Numbered from the stretch's first letter, positions 34,163-46,486 are shown. The stretch is DNA of 64,000 bases from Mesotaenium endlicherianum (GCA_009602735.1 WELA01004683.1:53856-117855), one strand, 5' to 3'. Notes: a model not told the origin generated them from the sequence alone. Numbers and translations are program-made.

Positions 34163-35758
34163 CTGTCGTGAAATGCAACACTAAAAACTGATGAGAAAGT
34201 ATGTCTCAGTATTCAGACTGAAGTCTATGTTGCTTCTTACTCCTGATCAGTGACAGGAGATCCAGGCCTACTGTGAGCATGTGTTTGTTAAGTGCTACTC
34301 ATAAAGTAGCTCGCAAAACAATTTATACATCTTAAGCTATGCACGCATGTATCAAACGAAGTGTCCAGATGAGATATCACAACTATGTTTTGCAGCATTA
34401 ATATGCCCCCCAAAGCACACTCTGTGCCCTCCCATTACAAGAGCAGAGAGCTACCAATCCTGGATAATAGTACTATACTAATGGTACCCTCTACTTTAAA
34501 ACGGTTGACAGTAGCTTCATGCCTGGAAGTAAGATGCTTACTGATTTCTTAGAAGTAGCCATAAATGAATCTGATGAACCTTCCTGTCGGTCTTGCCTAT
34601 TTTTCAAAGCTGACCCGCCTCCCTGTTGAGACTTGATGCTGAACAAAGTCGTTGACAAAGTTTTTGCGTTGGCTAACTGAGGAAAGGGCCTTGTGCTGGG
34701 AAGAAGCTCCCGCTTGAATGATATCGACGACTGGCCCGAGCTATGATTTCTGGACAATAGACGAGATGACAAGACGAGAGTATTGGTAGGGCCTGGCAGC
34801 AGGGTGAGGGCACTCATTATGTCGCAGCTACAGGTATTAGACGTGCAGCAGAATTTCGTGCAGATTAGATCTAAGTTGAGAATAGATTCTATAGACTTCT
34901 TCAGAAACTCCGGACACAGAAGATATATGACACTCGCGAGCTTGAGTTACTACTGTAAGACATCCGTTCATCACACCCCCCTTGGCCATATGACGCCATC
35001 ATTCCCCCCCTCTGTGACCCTCTGCGGCATGCACGTCATGTTGCTATTCTCACTTTGCAGCACTTATTAGCACTCCAATGTTTCTGGAATCATTAGTGTC
35101 CAGACAGTATTAATCCAAGGGCTACCGAAGCAGCCGAGAGCACTTTGGTTCCCTAGCATCTTAGACACGTACACAGTGTAGGTACTTACCACTCACCACT
35201 TGGCAGCGTCTGTGGAGGTCAAATGATGTGCCTTCGCTGGGACTGTACTTTCTGTCCGCAAAAGTGAGCATAAGCCAGCAGGAGAAATGGTAGACATAAC
35301 GGTTCCTGCTTAGGTCTGCTGTACACTCCAAATTACTCCAACTCTAGTTCTTGCTCGAATGACCAGCCACGTGTAGAATTTCTACAATGTAGGTACTTCA
35401 TTCTCGTACTCTGAAGTTTTGACGACTTGGAGTCCCGAAACGTAGGGACTGCACTGATTGGAACTGACCTTCGTTGGACAAAGTTGAAAGCCAATGTTTG
35501 TTTCGCGTCTCCTGAAATTAAGTGGGAGTTCATTCAAATTACAGCCTATATACGAGCACCTCCACAGACCCTGTTTGGACCTAACTCGTGCTACTGTCAC
35601 AAGGACGGGTGTATCAGATTCTTAATCAGAAATTTCTTCTCTGCCTTCTGAATTATTCCCTTGTTTGGCTGGGATACACTTCGCAGAAAGTTGAAGAGTT
35701 TGTAACGAAGGGTGTCTCAGGCTTAAACTTTTTACTTCCTTCTTGTCCAGCTCAGGAC
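34163..35758. other. Intergenic between divergent GST B and CCDC12 genes
   Basis: About 1.6 kb that must contain both promoters and the 5' leader of the CCDC12 gene. No coding exon or RNA gene is recognised. A TTGTCCAG acceptor-like sequence lies eight bases before the CCDC12 ATG, so a leader intron may end there. Confidence 0.5.
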
Positions 35759-38700
35759 ATGGACGAAGCAGCGGAAAGAAAAGAAAGACTGAGGGCTCTG
35801 CGTGCAGCAGCGGAGCTCGCGCAAGAGGAAAGGGCTGGCGCCGGAGGAGATGAGGAGATGAATGAAGATGAAGAGGTTCCACATGAAACAGAACCTGAGG
35901 CGACTATAGAGGAAGAAGAAGAAGAAGAAGAAGACGAAATGTAAGCAGTGAATATTTCTGTTCATGCAATGGTGCTATGTTGTGCCATATTCTGCGCATG
36001 GTTTGCGTCACGATAGGGTAAGCTTGACCAGGGGAAGTACAAGTGCCACTCTATGGAAAAGCTAAGCCTGCAGCCAAATCTGTTAGCATTGCTAGTAAAA
36101 CTCTGTGCTAAGATGAAACGTTAGTAGCGCTGAAGAGGCATCAAGGAAGAGAGTTGGTGCTTGCCCGAGTCCTGCTGGGGGTTTTTTATGGGGTCAGAAC
36201 AGAGACTCAAATGTTTGAAGAGTCTATCATAGGAAGCACCAAGCATGAGAGGAGAAGCAGGGAGTTTTGTTCATGTCGGCGGGCTTCGTGCAGTGCAATA
36301 CTCACTTTGGGCATTCTGTTTGCCATCAACAGCTGAAATACCATCTCTACAAACTACATCTTCTTACTCTTAAAACTACATGACCTTAGTTTTGAACCCC
36401 AGATTTTACATAGTGGGCCAGCACGGCATGCATCGCCTAAAACCTTATACCCTGGGTATGGAATGAGGTTAGGGTACAGCAGGACAAGCGACCCTGATGT
36501 GATCTGAAGTCGATCTAAGTTCCGAGTCCTTCAGAAGCCCTCCATTAAATTAGAGTCTGCTTTACTCCTATGAATTTAAGTCCCTAGGTGTATCCTTGAG
36601 CCTGGGGTTTATTATACTACAGAGGGAGTGGCGAGGTTGCGATTTTGAGGTAATAAGTCGAGCTGGCGCATCTGCATAAGCAAAGAGGTGCTGTTTCAGA
36701 ACCTCAACGGTCGATAAGAAGCAGCAGTATGGGCTGTAAAGTAGCAGACGAGTTGGCCCTTGTACAGGTGTAGATTCATACGTGAGGATCGTGATTTGTT
36801 GCGAGTCACTTTGAGGGTTCAAGGGGTTTGCTGGTACAGGGTTTCGGGTTCCTGTCTTAAGTTAGGATTTAGTGCTTCCTTGCACGTGTACATGAGCTGC
36901 GTCAGACGATGTTGTATGCTACGAGACGTTTTTGGCTAAAGATGTGTGCTTGTACAGAATTGAGCTTGTCATTTAGTGTCTCCTAGAAAGTGCCCCACTC
37001 TGCAGTTCCTACAGCTGCATGTAGACTTATACGGAAGCACCTGGGGCTTAGAAAGGGAGCTTGTTCACAGCTACTGTTGTCCTCCTTGTCAGTGTTGCGG
37101 AAATTGCCCCCTTCTGCACAAGACTGCACCTGCCGTACTTTACTTATGTGTACTAGACTGCGGCATTGTCTCTCTAAATGTACCTGCCTTTACCTTATGC
37201 ATGTCACAAGCAAAGGAAAGCAAAGCGCGCGGGTGTGTGTGAGAGAGAGGGTATGCATGTGAGGGTCTGTGCTATCGTACTGGTCGAGATGGTTTTCAGC
37301 AGTCGGCTTGTGCTAGAGCTTCTTATGCAGTGAGCCTGAGCTCAGCTGTCAGCCTCTTAATTCCTCTCCCCCTGCTGTCTGGCAATAGGTAGAGTAGACA
37401 AGTGGGCAAGTGGGCCCAGCATCGCGTCCTGGTGCGACGTGTTGTGGGTGTGCGTGCATGTGCAGAGCGCAAGAGTTGAAGTTCCGGAACTATCTGCCAA
37501 GGGACACGCATCTGCAGCAGAGCAAGGTGGCGCCGCCTCAGCTTCCCAAGTTTGAGGACCCCATGCTTGCCGTCACGCCTGCACAAGTGGTCCCCGCGGA
37601 GGTACGCGCTCGTCCAGGTGGCAACAGCTTAGGGCTTGCCTGCTCAGGGCCACGTGTCAAGCGCCTGATGTGCTTTTTCGATCTTCAGCCACATGCTTAA
37701 CTGGTGTAGGGTTTCTTGTACTACCCTGCTCCACGCTTGGGGCGCCCTTGTGCTCATGCATGGATGTGCCAGATGGGTGCAAATGGTTGCTTGATGCAAG
37801 CATGGCAGGAAAGTTGCCCCACCTTTTGCTCTTCGCCCCAGCACGTTATTTGCAGCACGTGTCTGAGTGAGTATACATGCACGCACACACGCACACGCAT
37901 ACATATACACATGCGCGCACACCGACACACACATGCAAGCACACAATTATGGTCCTGTACTGTGCGTGCGTGAGCAAAGAAGCAGGATGCAGGAGAGGCC
38001 GCCTGACTTGCGGCTTGTACTGAATGGAGACAGTGGACTGTGAGTGCAAGTCATGTACGTAGATTGGTGAACTTATGCCGCAAGTAAGCGCTGATTACTG
38101 GCATGAAGTACAGGGTAGAACACTCGCGTGTGCATCTGCACATACGAGCGTGCGCGTCGGTGTGTTTCTCGCGGGCGGTTGTCTGACCGCCTCCTCATGG
38201 CTATCCTGTTCTGCCTCTCCCTTGTGTCGACCTTAACTCAAATTTTCCTCTTTGCCTTTATAATATCCCCTCCTCACGTTCGTTTTACTCCATCCTCTCC
38301 TCATCCACCCCTCTCTCCCTCTTGACTCCATGCTCGCTTGGCTCTGCCTCCTCACCTTCTTCCTCGTCGTCTCTGCGGCCGCCCATTCCGCAGGACCCGA
38401 TAACGAGCATCGCGCCAAAGAAGCCCAACTGGGACCTTCGGCGGGACGTGGCCAAGCGGCTGGAGAAGCTGGAGAGGCGGACGCAGAGGGCCATGATCGA
38501 GCTCATGCGTAACCTCCGCGACATCATCCCCGCCTCCTGTCCCTCCTCTTTGATCTTCTTGGCCCAGCTTTAGCCCCCCTGTGAAGCCGCCATAAACGCT
38601 CATAGGCCGTGGGTCCTCTGTTTGGTCGGGCGTGGTGGCAGTTGCATGTTTCAGTGTCAACGTTTCAATCTCAGCCTACATACTTCGTACAGTTTCAGAT

Positions 38701-38961
38701 CCTGTTGGGATCGTTCTGTTTTCTCGTCAGTGAGCAGAGAGGAGAGGTGCAAACGCCTGCTTGACTGCATCCAATGCGCCTAAAATGCTCTTCCATTTTG
38801 CGAGAACCTACGCCCTGCAACAGTTTCCTGTGAGTGTACTGCTGGTGCCCTACCTCACGCCTGGCTTGGTACGCTGTTGTTATGACGCAGAGGAGGAGGA
38901 GAAGAGGCGACAAGAAGCGGCCGAGCTGAATGGAGGAGGTGAAAGCGTCGAGGAAGAGTAG
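35759..38961 (+). CDS. CCDC12: Splicing factor CCDC12 / Cwf18
   Basis: Four exons, 35759-35940, 37466-37601, 38394-38508 and 38891-38961, join in frame to 167 residues, the same size as human CCDC12 (166). The N-terminus is AAERKERLRALRAAAEL followed by a Glu-rich stretch. The middle has LKFRNYLPRD, and the conserved C-terminal block is IAPKKPNWDLRRDVAKRLEK with RRTQRAMIELM. The protein is a small coiled-coil component of the activated spliceosome (Cwf18 in fission yeast), acting in the nucleus. The start ATG gives the family N-terminus; upstream in-frame sequence looks like leader. The third exon is much richer in G and C at third positions than the first. The introns contain CA/TG and CT tracts. 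Confidence 0.9.
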
Positions 38962-39954
38962 ACTTTGATTCCTTGGGGTAGGTATCATGGAGTTAGTTGG
39001 CACTGAAAAGTGAAGGCCTCTTAAATGTATGAAGCCTCAAGTTTTGAAGAACTTGGATGTGGGCAGCTTGGTTAGGTTAATGCTTTTTCCCCTCGTAAGT
39101 TCTCGACAGTCGGCTGTTGAGTAATATTGTTTTATTTCTATGAAATGTAGATAGCTCTAGCAACAGGTATGACAACGGTTCTTTCACAATGTCGTCGTCA
39201 CGGTGCCGCACTAGGACACTTGAGGTTGTAGGACCAGTTAGTGACATAAAAGATATTGCCATGTGGCAAGAGCTGCTAGGTACCCCTGGCTAATGGTATA
39301 CGACCTGCAGAATATGGTAGTTGAACAGGCGTATTCAAGTAGATGTCAGCGCCGCACCACCACACTCCGTCTACATGCTATGGTGAAGTTGGTAATCAGA
39401 ACAGCGTAGGTAACAACATTCTTGTAACCAATACCATACTTGTCAGCATCCCGCTTTGTTACGTGTATCTTGCTCTTCTAATGAGTCTCGCTTTGCGTCA
39501 TAGCGGGAACAACTATTTTGGGGCTTTGCATATTTCCACAAGGATGACTCAAATTCAGCAGTGTCAAATGACTACTATTGCGAAAGGACAAGAGTATGGG
39601 GAGGGGGCGGGGGGCAAAGAGCAGCTGTGGCTGTGCATGGTAAGCTAAACGCTCTCATGTGCACCCTCTTGCCAGTTGAAATTCATGTTGAGGAGCTTTC
39701 ATGTGGTCGAGTTTCTCCGCAATTGCACTTAATTGCCGGTCTTTATGTGAGCATGTGTCCTGCTCTTCTAGCATCTGGCAGCCGGCCGCAACTTCAAGGG
39801 AAGATTTTAAGATGAAGACCATCAACTTTTGGTAGGGGACATAGAGGGAGGATGTGTTAGCTAGCGGGCCCATTTGCTTAGCCTCACGTAAAAACGGTGA
39901 CCTTGAGCTCCGGGGTCATTTGGGGTATGGCAAGCCGAGCCCTCGATTCAAAAC

Positions 39955-40260
39955 TTTGTCAATGTTAATTGCAATTTTTGATATTATAAAATCCGTCTCA
40001 AATAGAAAAGTTGTCCTATAAAACCCTTACAATCTCAAATGAATGTCACATGAAACCCCAAAATCTTAAAATGCCCTATAAAAAATGTTGTGGACTGGTA
40101 TGATGCCATATAAAAATGCTTCAAATTATCTTCAAAAGTTTGTCAGATGATCTCGGATACCCTGACCGTCGAGCAAGCCCGAGAATGTTTCCGAAATCCA
40201 CAAATTTGGTCAAATTGAGGAGCCTTATGGCAGGAGATGCGATGAGTGGAACATTGTTAG
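39955..40260 (-). repeat. Dispersed repeat, copy 2
   Basis: The reverse strand aligns by eye with 30034-30310. Shared blocks include GTGGATTTCGGAAA, CGACGGTCAGGGT and GATTTTGGG. This copy lies about 400 bases from the minisatellite array. Confidence 0.6.
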
Positions 40261-40697
40261 CAACCATGAAGTGCAGGGGGGGCATTAGAAAGAGCTGGCA
40301 AGAGTATGAATTGGAGGTGGCGGGGATCCACCGGTAGAGACGGCAAGGTATAAAAGAGGAGACGCGAAGGTCGCACAAAGAGTTGCCAAAGGTTGGAAGG
40401 GTAGACGCCACATGTTAGCAGGAAGCGAAAGAAGAGACGACAAGAGTACGTACGTCAGAGACCTTAGGCCCTTGATTTTCAGAATATCCAACGGTACTTA
40501 TAAGATTTTTGTATGTAAGAAAAGCACCCACACATAATCTTCGTAAACTATCTACGTAATTGCGTGCTTTTCTATAGCCACCGCTCCCGATGGAGGGAAT
40601 CTAATTGAGATAATGCTTGTTTTGAATGAATTTTATTACATTCAAAAATGAAAATAAGTAAATTTTATTTTGAATCCTTGGGGCCTGGCCGGGATAT

Positions 40698-40998
40698 ATG
40701 AGCAGGGGTACGCGAGAAGAGACGGCAGGGGGTTGGCAAGGGTACGAGAGCGGAGACAGCAGAGGTACGTGAGCAGAGACGGCAGTAGTACGCGAGTAGA
40801 GACGGCAAGGGTACGCGAGCAAAGATAGCCGAGGGATACGCGAGCACAGATGGCCGGGGTACGCGAGCAAAGATGGCAGGGGTACGCGAGCAGAGACGGC
40901 AGGGGTATGAGAACAGAGTTGGCAGGGGTACGAGAACAGAGACGTCAGGGGTACGCGAGCAGATGGCAAGGTGTGCGAGCAGATACGGTAGGGGTGCT
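40698..40998. repeat. Minisatellite, unit about 24 nt, core GCAGGGGTACGCGAGCAGAG
   Basis: About a dozen imperfect units of the form ACGGCAGGGGTACGCGAGCA run through this interval. The same unit resumes at 41427, after a block of a longer repeat. Confidence 0.85.
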
Positions 40999-41149
40999 TT
41001 TGCGCCCCATTTGTATAGCTGGCATTATTCTTACTATTTCTGCGTACCGCTAACTTTTGCTAACTTTTATTTCTATACCCGCCACCTATGCCCACGAGGT
41101 TCCAAGGTGTTCCAAGGTGTCCCTTTTTTTGGCGTAGCGCTACTATATA

Positions 41150-41426
41150 ACAACTAGGCGGTATTTTCGCGTACCGCTGCTTTATAGCCACTAGGCGGTG
41201 TTACAGCGTACCTCTGCTATAATGACAAGTAGGCGGTAGTTCCGCGTACCGCTGCTTTATGGCGACCGATGGCGACTAGGCCGTTTTACCGCGTACCTAG
41301 TGTCATCGGAAGGCGGTATTTCCGCGTACCTCTGCTATAATGGCAACCAGGCCCGCGTACCGCTACTTTATGACGACTCGGTCATATTGTACCTCTGCTA
41401 TATTGCAACGAGGTGATATTTCCGCG
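41150..41426. repeat. Tandem repeat, unit about 55-60 nt, core GGCGGTATTTCCGCGTACC
   Basis: Several units consist of TAGGCGGTATTTCCGCGTAC, then a CTGCTTTAT or CTCTGCTATA segment. The element CGCGTACC is shared with the flanking shorter minisatellite, so this may be a higher-order form derived from it. Confidence 0.75.
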
Positions 41427-42050
41427 TACGCGAGCAGAGATGGCAGGGGGTGCAGGGACAGATGGCAGACGTTGAAAGGTAGACGCCACGTGTTAGCAAG
41501 GAGCGCAAGCAGAGACGGCAGGAGTACGTGCGCTAGAGATGTGAGACGTACGTAAGCAGATTGAGCAGGGGCACGCGACCTGAGGCGGCTTGGCAGGGGT
41601 ACGATAGCAGAGACGGCAGGGGTACGCGAGTAGAGACGACAGAAGTACGGTTGCAGAGACGGTAGGGGTACGACAGCAGAGATGTCAGGGGTACGCGAGC
41701 AGAGATGGCAGGGGTACGACAGCAGAGATGGCGGTACGACAGCAGAGGTGGCAGATGTGCGAGAACAGAGACGTCAGGGGTATGTAAGAAGAGATGGCAG
41801 GGGTACGACAGCAGAGATGTCAGGGGTAAGAAAGCAGAGATTGCAGGGGTTCGCAAACAGAGATGGCAGCAGATGGCAGGGGTACCACAAGAGAAATGGC
41901 AGGGTACGACAGTAGAAATGTTAGGGGTACGCGAGCAGACATCGCAGGGGTACGATAGCTGAGATGGCAGGGGTACGCGAGCAGAGACGTCAGGGGTACG
42001 CGAGCAGATATGGATGGGATACGCGAGCACAGACGGCAGGGTACGACTGC
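41427..42050. repeat. Minisatellite, unit about 24 nt, second block
   Basis: About two dozen imperfect copies of the unit with core GCAGGGGTACG followed by ACAGCAGAGATG or CGAGCAGAGACG. It ends near 42050 in unique sequence. Confidence 0.85.
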
Positions 42051-42439
42051 AGTATTTAGCGTCATGGTCAACTACGGAATAAACTCGCCTACGAGTGCTC
42101 AATTATTGTTGTTGGCCTATTTTGCGTACTAGTAGACCTATGCTCGACATTTTGCGTACCATTCAAAAGTGCTTTTTCGCGACATGTTGCAAAAGTACTT
42201 TCATCTGTACAAGCCCATGTAAGCGGATGTAGTCCATCCTGTTCATCATTACAGCTGAACGTCGTCAACGCTGAAGCGGTCGAACTCGATCTTACATCGG
42301 TCCTCGTTGGCCAACAGTGGTCTACCGTACCCCGTGCAAGCCAGTGGAAGTAGACTACCTAAAACAGCAGGGCACAGTAGCTCGCTGCAAATGGCAGCAA
42401 ATGGTACCCTAACAGTTGCAGTAGCGAGGTCGAGGATTC

Positions 42440-42462
42440 CACGTGCTGTCTCACCATATAAG
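42440..42462 (+). promoter_or_regulatory. G-box and TATA-like element
   Basis: The palindrome CACGTG (42440-42445) is followed 11 bases later by TATAAG (42457-42462), about 100 bases before the ATG of the plastid membrane protein gene. A G-box next to a TATA element is typical of light- or stress-regulated plant promoters. Function is inferred. Confidence 0.5.
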
Positions 42463-42564
42463 AAATGCTTCAGCCTGCTCTAGCCCCCATGCAGGAGCAA
42501 GTCCACGGTTTGAAATGCTCTTATTTCATACTGATGCAGATGCAGCTTGATCACTCTTAATACC

Positions 42565-45500
42565 ATGGCGGCAAGTCTTGTGTCTCAATTGAGCAGCGTT
42601 TACGCTAGCTGCACATTGATACAAGATCCTGCAGGCCCCCATTTGCGAGTACTTTCAACTTGTAGAATCGCAGCAGCTCCTTGCTCTCTTCGTCCGGTTG
42701 GAAATAGTGGAGCCTTAAACGAGAATGTAGGTCCCCTTCGCGCCTCTGGAACCTTTCGGAAGTTGGAACGAAAACACAATTCTGAAGTCGTTTGCTTGGG
42801 CAGTCAGCAGCTAATATGTAACAATACAGTTGGACGAGAAAGTACAAAACAACTAAGAAGTAGGGGTTCTACCTTTGCACAATATGCGGAAACACGTCAT
42901 GGGTTCGAGGTAAAGACTAGCAGGACAGCAAGAGGAGCCCGACTTTTGAACTACGAAGGACTAGAAAGGGGCGACCATAGCAGGTTCGTGTGTCATTCAG
43001 GGCGAAATGGGGCATCAAATGGCGCAACTAATGGAGCAACAAATGGAGCAACTAACGGCGCAGCAAAAGGAGAGGCTGCAGTAGCAGATCCTGACATCAT
43101 TCTCCGAGTAGCCCTGTGGACAGGATTTGCAGATTATATCCTGTGGCTTCTACTGCTTCCGTATGCACCTGTAAGTCATGCCTGCCCTTGATTAGCAAGA
43201 ATTATGCTGCGCTTTTATGCTGCGCTTTTATGGCCAGCGTGCAGAAACAACAGAAAGCTGCAGGTTGCTGATCTTTTCTGCTTACCTTTAGAGATATTTT
43301 CTTTTTAGTACATGGTAATATACAATGAATGATCACAACTCCACAGCATATGGTGTAGCAGTTCTGAAAGGAACACCTGAGTTTGCAGCAGGGTCATCAA
43401 AGTGCCTTAAACAAATGCAGGACAGTGTTTGGTTTGTACTGTTCCAGACGTCCATTCTTTTCTCTTTCATTAATTTCAACACCCGGCAGCGCAACAGAAG
43501 CACAGCAAAACATTCAGCATAGCTGCAGAAGTGTGGCTAGGCGACAGGATCGCTATACAAAGGGTATCCGATTAATTCAGCTCATTTGTATATAATCTTC
43601 ACATTACTCTGTCAAGGTAATCAACTGGTGCATCAACTGGTTCAATAGCTTCAGACAAGTTCTAGTCTACGTCGTGCATTTACACTCGTGAGGATTGCCC
43701 CCATCGATTGTCACATGTGATTCTGCTCTTTCTGTTCCCTCTTGGCCACCCACTTTGCGCAGCAACTTGTGCACGATGGTGTCATGATGCAGGCCGTGGT
43801 GTACTTTTGCATCACTATAAAAAGCCATGTGTCTGTCTCTATGACTTGCCGGCCTAGTTAGTATCCATCCTGGTGCACCAAAATCATTAGCAGATAAGAA
43901 ATGTCGAACGAGGAGTACCTTTTAATGAGCAAGCATGTAGGAAACACAAGCTGGCCGATATACTGGCATGTTAGCCTCCTGCAACTATCAGCATAACATC
44001 CATTGTTTACACAAAAGGGGTTAGTCTTCTATTTCCTCTCATATCCTGCCTTTTTCATTCTTATTCTGTGGCAGGGCAATCCGATCTGGGCAACCAAGCC
44101 GGAGACTCTGAAAGAGATCTTGGACCTATCCCTCAACTTTTTCTATGTGCTGCCACTTGCCAATGCTGGTATTAATTCCCCCTCATCTATGCAATCAACG
44201 TGAGCTTTTGTCCTCGTATGTGCTACCTTGATTATCACAGTAGTGTGCACACATGCTCGTGCTAGAGAATAAGTTAGTGTTTCCAGGGGGAAGTGCACTC
44301 AGTTCTAGAAGCCCCACGGACAGAAGCATGGGCAACATATTTTGAGCAGGTTCGCTTCCTCTTTATTGTAGTCTATTCGGAACTGGGCAGCACTAGTGTG
44401 TTCTACAGTGGTGAGATCAGTGTTCAGCTAAGGACGGTCCAGTTTATAAGAGCTCTGCTTCTCTGCTTTGTGGTGGATGAGCAGTGGGGCTGCACTTTCT
44501 GGAGGGACCGGTGCTGCATCCTGTGAGCTCTATCTCCCCCTCTCTTTCCCCCTCCCCCTCCCCTTACCCCCCTCCCTATCTTCTTTTCCTTTTCCTCTCC
44601 TATACCCTCTCCTCCCCCTCTCCCTCTCTTCTTTCCATTTCTCTCACACCCTCTCCCAACCCCTCTCCTACTCCCCTTATCCCCCCTCTCCCCCTCCCTA
44701 TCCTCTTCCCCCCCTCCTCTCTCTCGCTCTCCCTCCCCCTCTCCCTGTCCCTCTCCCTCACCCTTCTCTCCTCTCCCTCTCCCTCTCTCTCTGTCTCTTT
44801 TAGGCATACAAGACATTTGCTCTGGTCTATGGACAGCCGGACCCAGCTGTGCAAGGGTTGCACTCTCAAGTACGAAGTCCGGTGTGGGTATCAATCACTT
44901 GTATGTGTGGCTGTGTCGTGTTTTGAAGTGCCTGATTTCAGTTGATGGAAGCAAACGTCAATGTTTGATGCAAATAGCAGTACTCAGTGCAAGAAATGCG
45001 TGCTTACACAGCACTCGCTCATATGTGGACGTGGTGTATGGCCTTGGTGTGCTTGCAGAGCTCTGAGGCGTTGTTCAACTTGGTGAATGCATGGAGCCTC
45101 ATGTTTGGCCCCATTCTGGCGTCCGATCGGCGCAGACGTGGCTATGCCACCCCGGTGGAGCTGCTGTGGATTTGCCAGATGCTTCTTACCAACGGTAACA
45201 CCCATATTGCTGTTCCCTGTCTCTTGCTGCGTCTTGCAAACGTGCTGATGGGGGCCGCAAGCTGCATAGGAGAGTTGTTGGAACTCTTCTTACGGTGGGC
45301 TCTCTGTCTAAAAGCAGTCTTCAGTGAAGTTTCCTTATGCTGATTTGACGCCCAAAGACTCATGGATGCCTCAAAATCAACACATTTCAGGTCTGCCATC
45401 CCTTGAGGCTGCGTTTAAATTGGTGTATGACAGGGTTTGGCTGTCGATGCACACCTTTCTATGTGGGGTTCGAATATTGAGGCAGTGAGTTCCTTGCACG

Positions 45501-46486
45501 AGTATACACTAATAACATCCCCTGATGAGGTGCTGCGAGCATAAGCTACTACCTGCACCGGCAAGTACCTGCGGATGTCATCAGGCGACTACTAGCCGAG
45601 TGGAATCATCGGTCCACATCAGCATCTTAGCTGGCACTTAGCAGCTGACTTGTGGGACCTCTCTGGAAGGGCACATGGCATTCAGCTGCAGTCATGTAGC
45701 TAGAGGTGTCACATGTAGAGCAGTAGGGCTCGACAAATCAAAGGGCTGCACATTTTGCCTCTGATTGCCACCTCTAGTAACAGAGGCTCGTAGGCTGAGC
45801 TCAGATATTTTGTAGAAGAGGGTGATGCTTAGAGTGCTATCTTTTTACGGACTACTTTCAACTGATGACTTGATGGTTCGATATCATCTTATGTGTGCTT
45901 GCGTAACGGTGACGCTTTTCTCGTTGTTGGTGTTGCAGTGTTTCTCATCCCTGTCATGGCCCTTCGCCTGCAAAAGCCCGACGAGGAGCTGGCCATACCC
46001 GCACCTTCCACTTCCACGCCTTCCACGCCCACACCTCCAATAGCCATGCCTGCCATACCTGCACTGGTGGCTTCCGTTTCGACCAAGTTTGGCGAAAAGC
46101 TGGCTGCCTACTCCTCTTTGATTGGTCTAGTCGCTGCGATAGTAGGGGGGGTCTCCGTATCGTGGCTGTTCGTTGGTCGACCAGACGGAGGTTTTGGTAC
46201 TTCTGCTGACAGGTGGAATTACCTCATTGACAGGATAAACTCCAACAGAGTAGATTACGCCTTTTTGTGGGACCTTGTATTCTATCAGATATTCCAGGTG
46301 TGGCTGATCTGGGACAACACTCCCAGTACAGAGGAGAGAGTGAGTCCCAGACGCAGACAGCTCATTAGGGGGCTGGGATGCGTTCCCTTTTTTGGCCTGG
46401 CGGCTTACCTCATAGCGTGGCCTCTGCAGTCAGAAGTGGAAGAGGCTAGGCAGAAGTTTGCAGAGGCTTTGAGACGAAGCAAATGA
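42565..46486 (+). CDS. Plastid-targeted polytopic membrane protein, function unknown
   Basis: The best in-frame model is 42565-43170, 44075-44168, 44847-44869, 45059-45194 and 45939-46486, about 468 residues. The N-terminus (MAASLVSQLSSVYASCTLIQ) is Ser/Ala rich and lacks acidic residues at first, like a plastid transit peptide. It is followed by a variable stretch with NGAT repeats (about residues 155-168). About seven hydrophobic segments follow, including VALWTGFADYILWLLLLPY, LSLNFFYVLPLA, ALFNLVNAWSLMFGPIL, MLLTNVFLIPVMAL and SLIGLVAAIVGGVSVSWLFV. The stretch TKPETLKEILDLSLNFF with EALFNLVNAW resembles conserved plant and cyanobacterial membrane proteins of unknown role. The tiny third exon is uncertain: a longer reading from 44804 and another possible exon at 44287-44349 share a frame but do not join to exon 2 in phase. 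Confidence 0.75.
44524..44803. repeat. Long polypyrimidine (CT) tract in intron
   Basis: About 280 bases are almost only C and T on the + strand (CCCTCTCC and TCTTTTCC units), ending in TTTTAG. It acts as, or hides, the acceptor region of the short exon near 44.85 kb of the plastid membrane protein gene. Confidence 0.9.

Larger units (their letters stand above)
38962..42439. other. Repeat-rich intergenic region
   Basis: AT-rich sequence to about 40.6 kb including a second copy of a dispersed repeat, then 1.4 kb of minisatellite DNA. Short ORFs within the arrays are translations of the repeat unit and not genes. No conserved domain was seen. Confidence 0.6.

Noticed and set aside
40345-40360. 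TATAAAAG motif near 40.35 kb
   Set aside because: It lies in repeat-rich DNA with no downstream gene on that strand before 42.5 kb.
41533-42102. 189-codon minus-strand ORF rich in Ser, Arg, Pro and Leu
   Set aside because: It is a translation of the 24-nt minisatellite, with a periodic peptide and no independent evidence.
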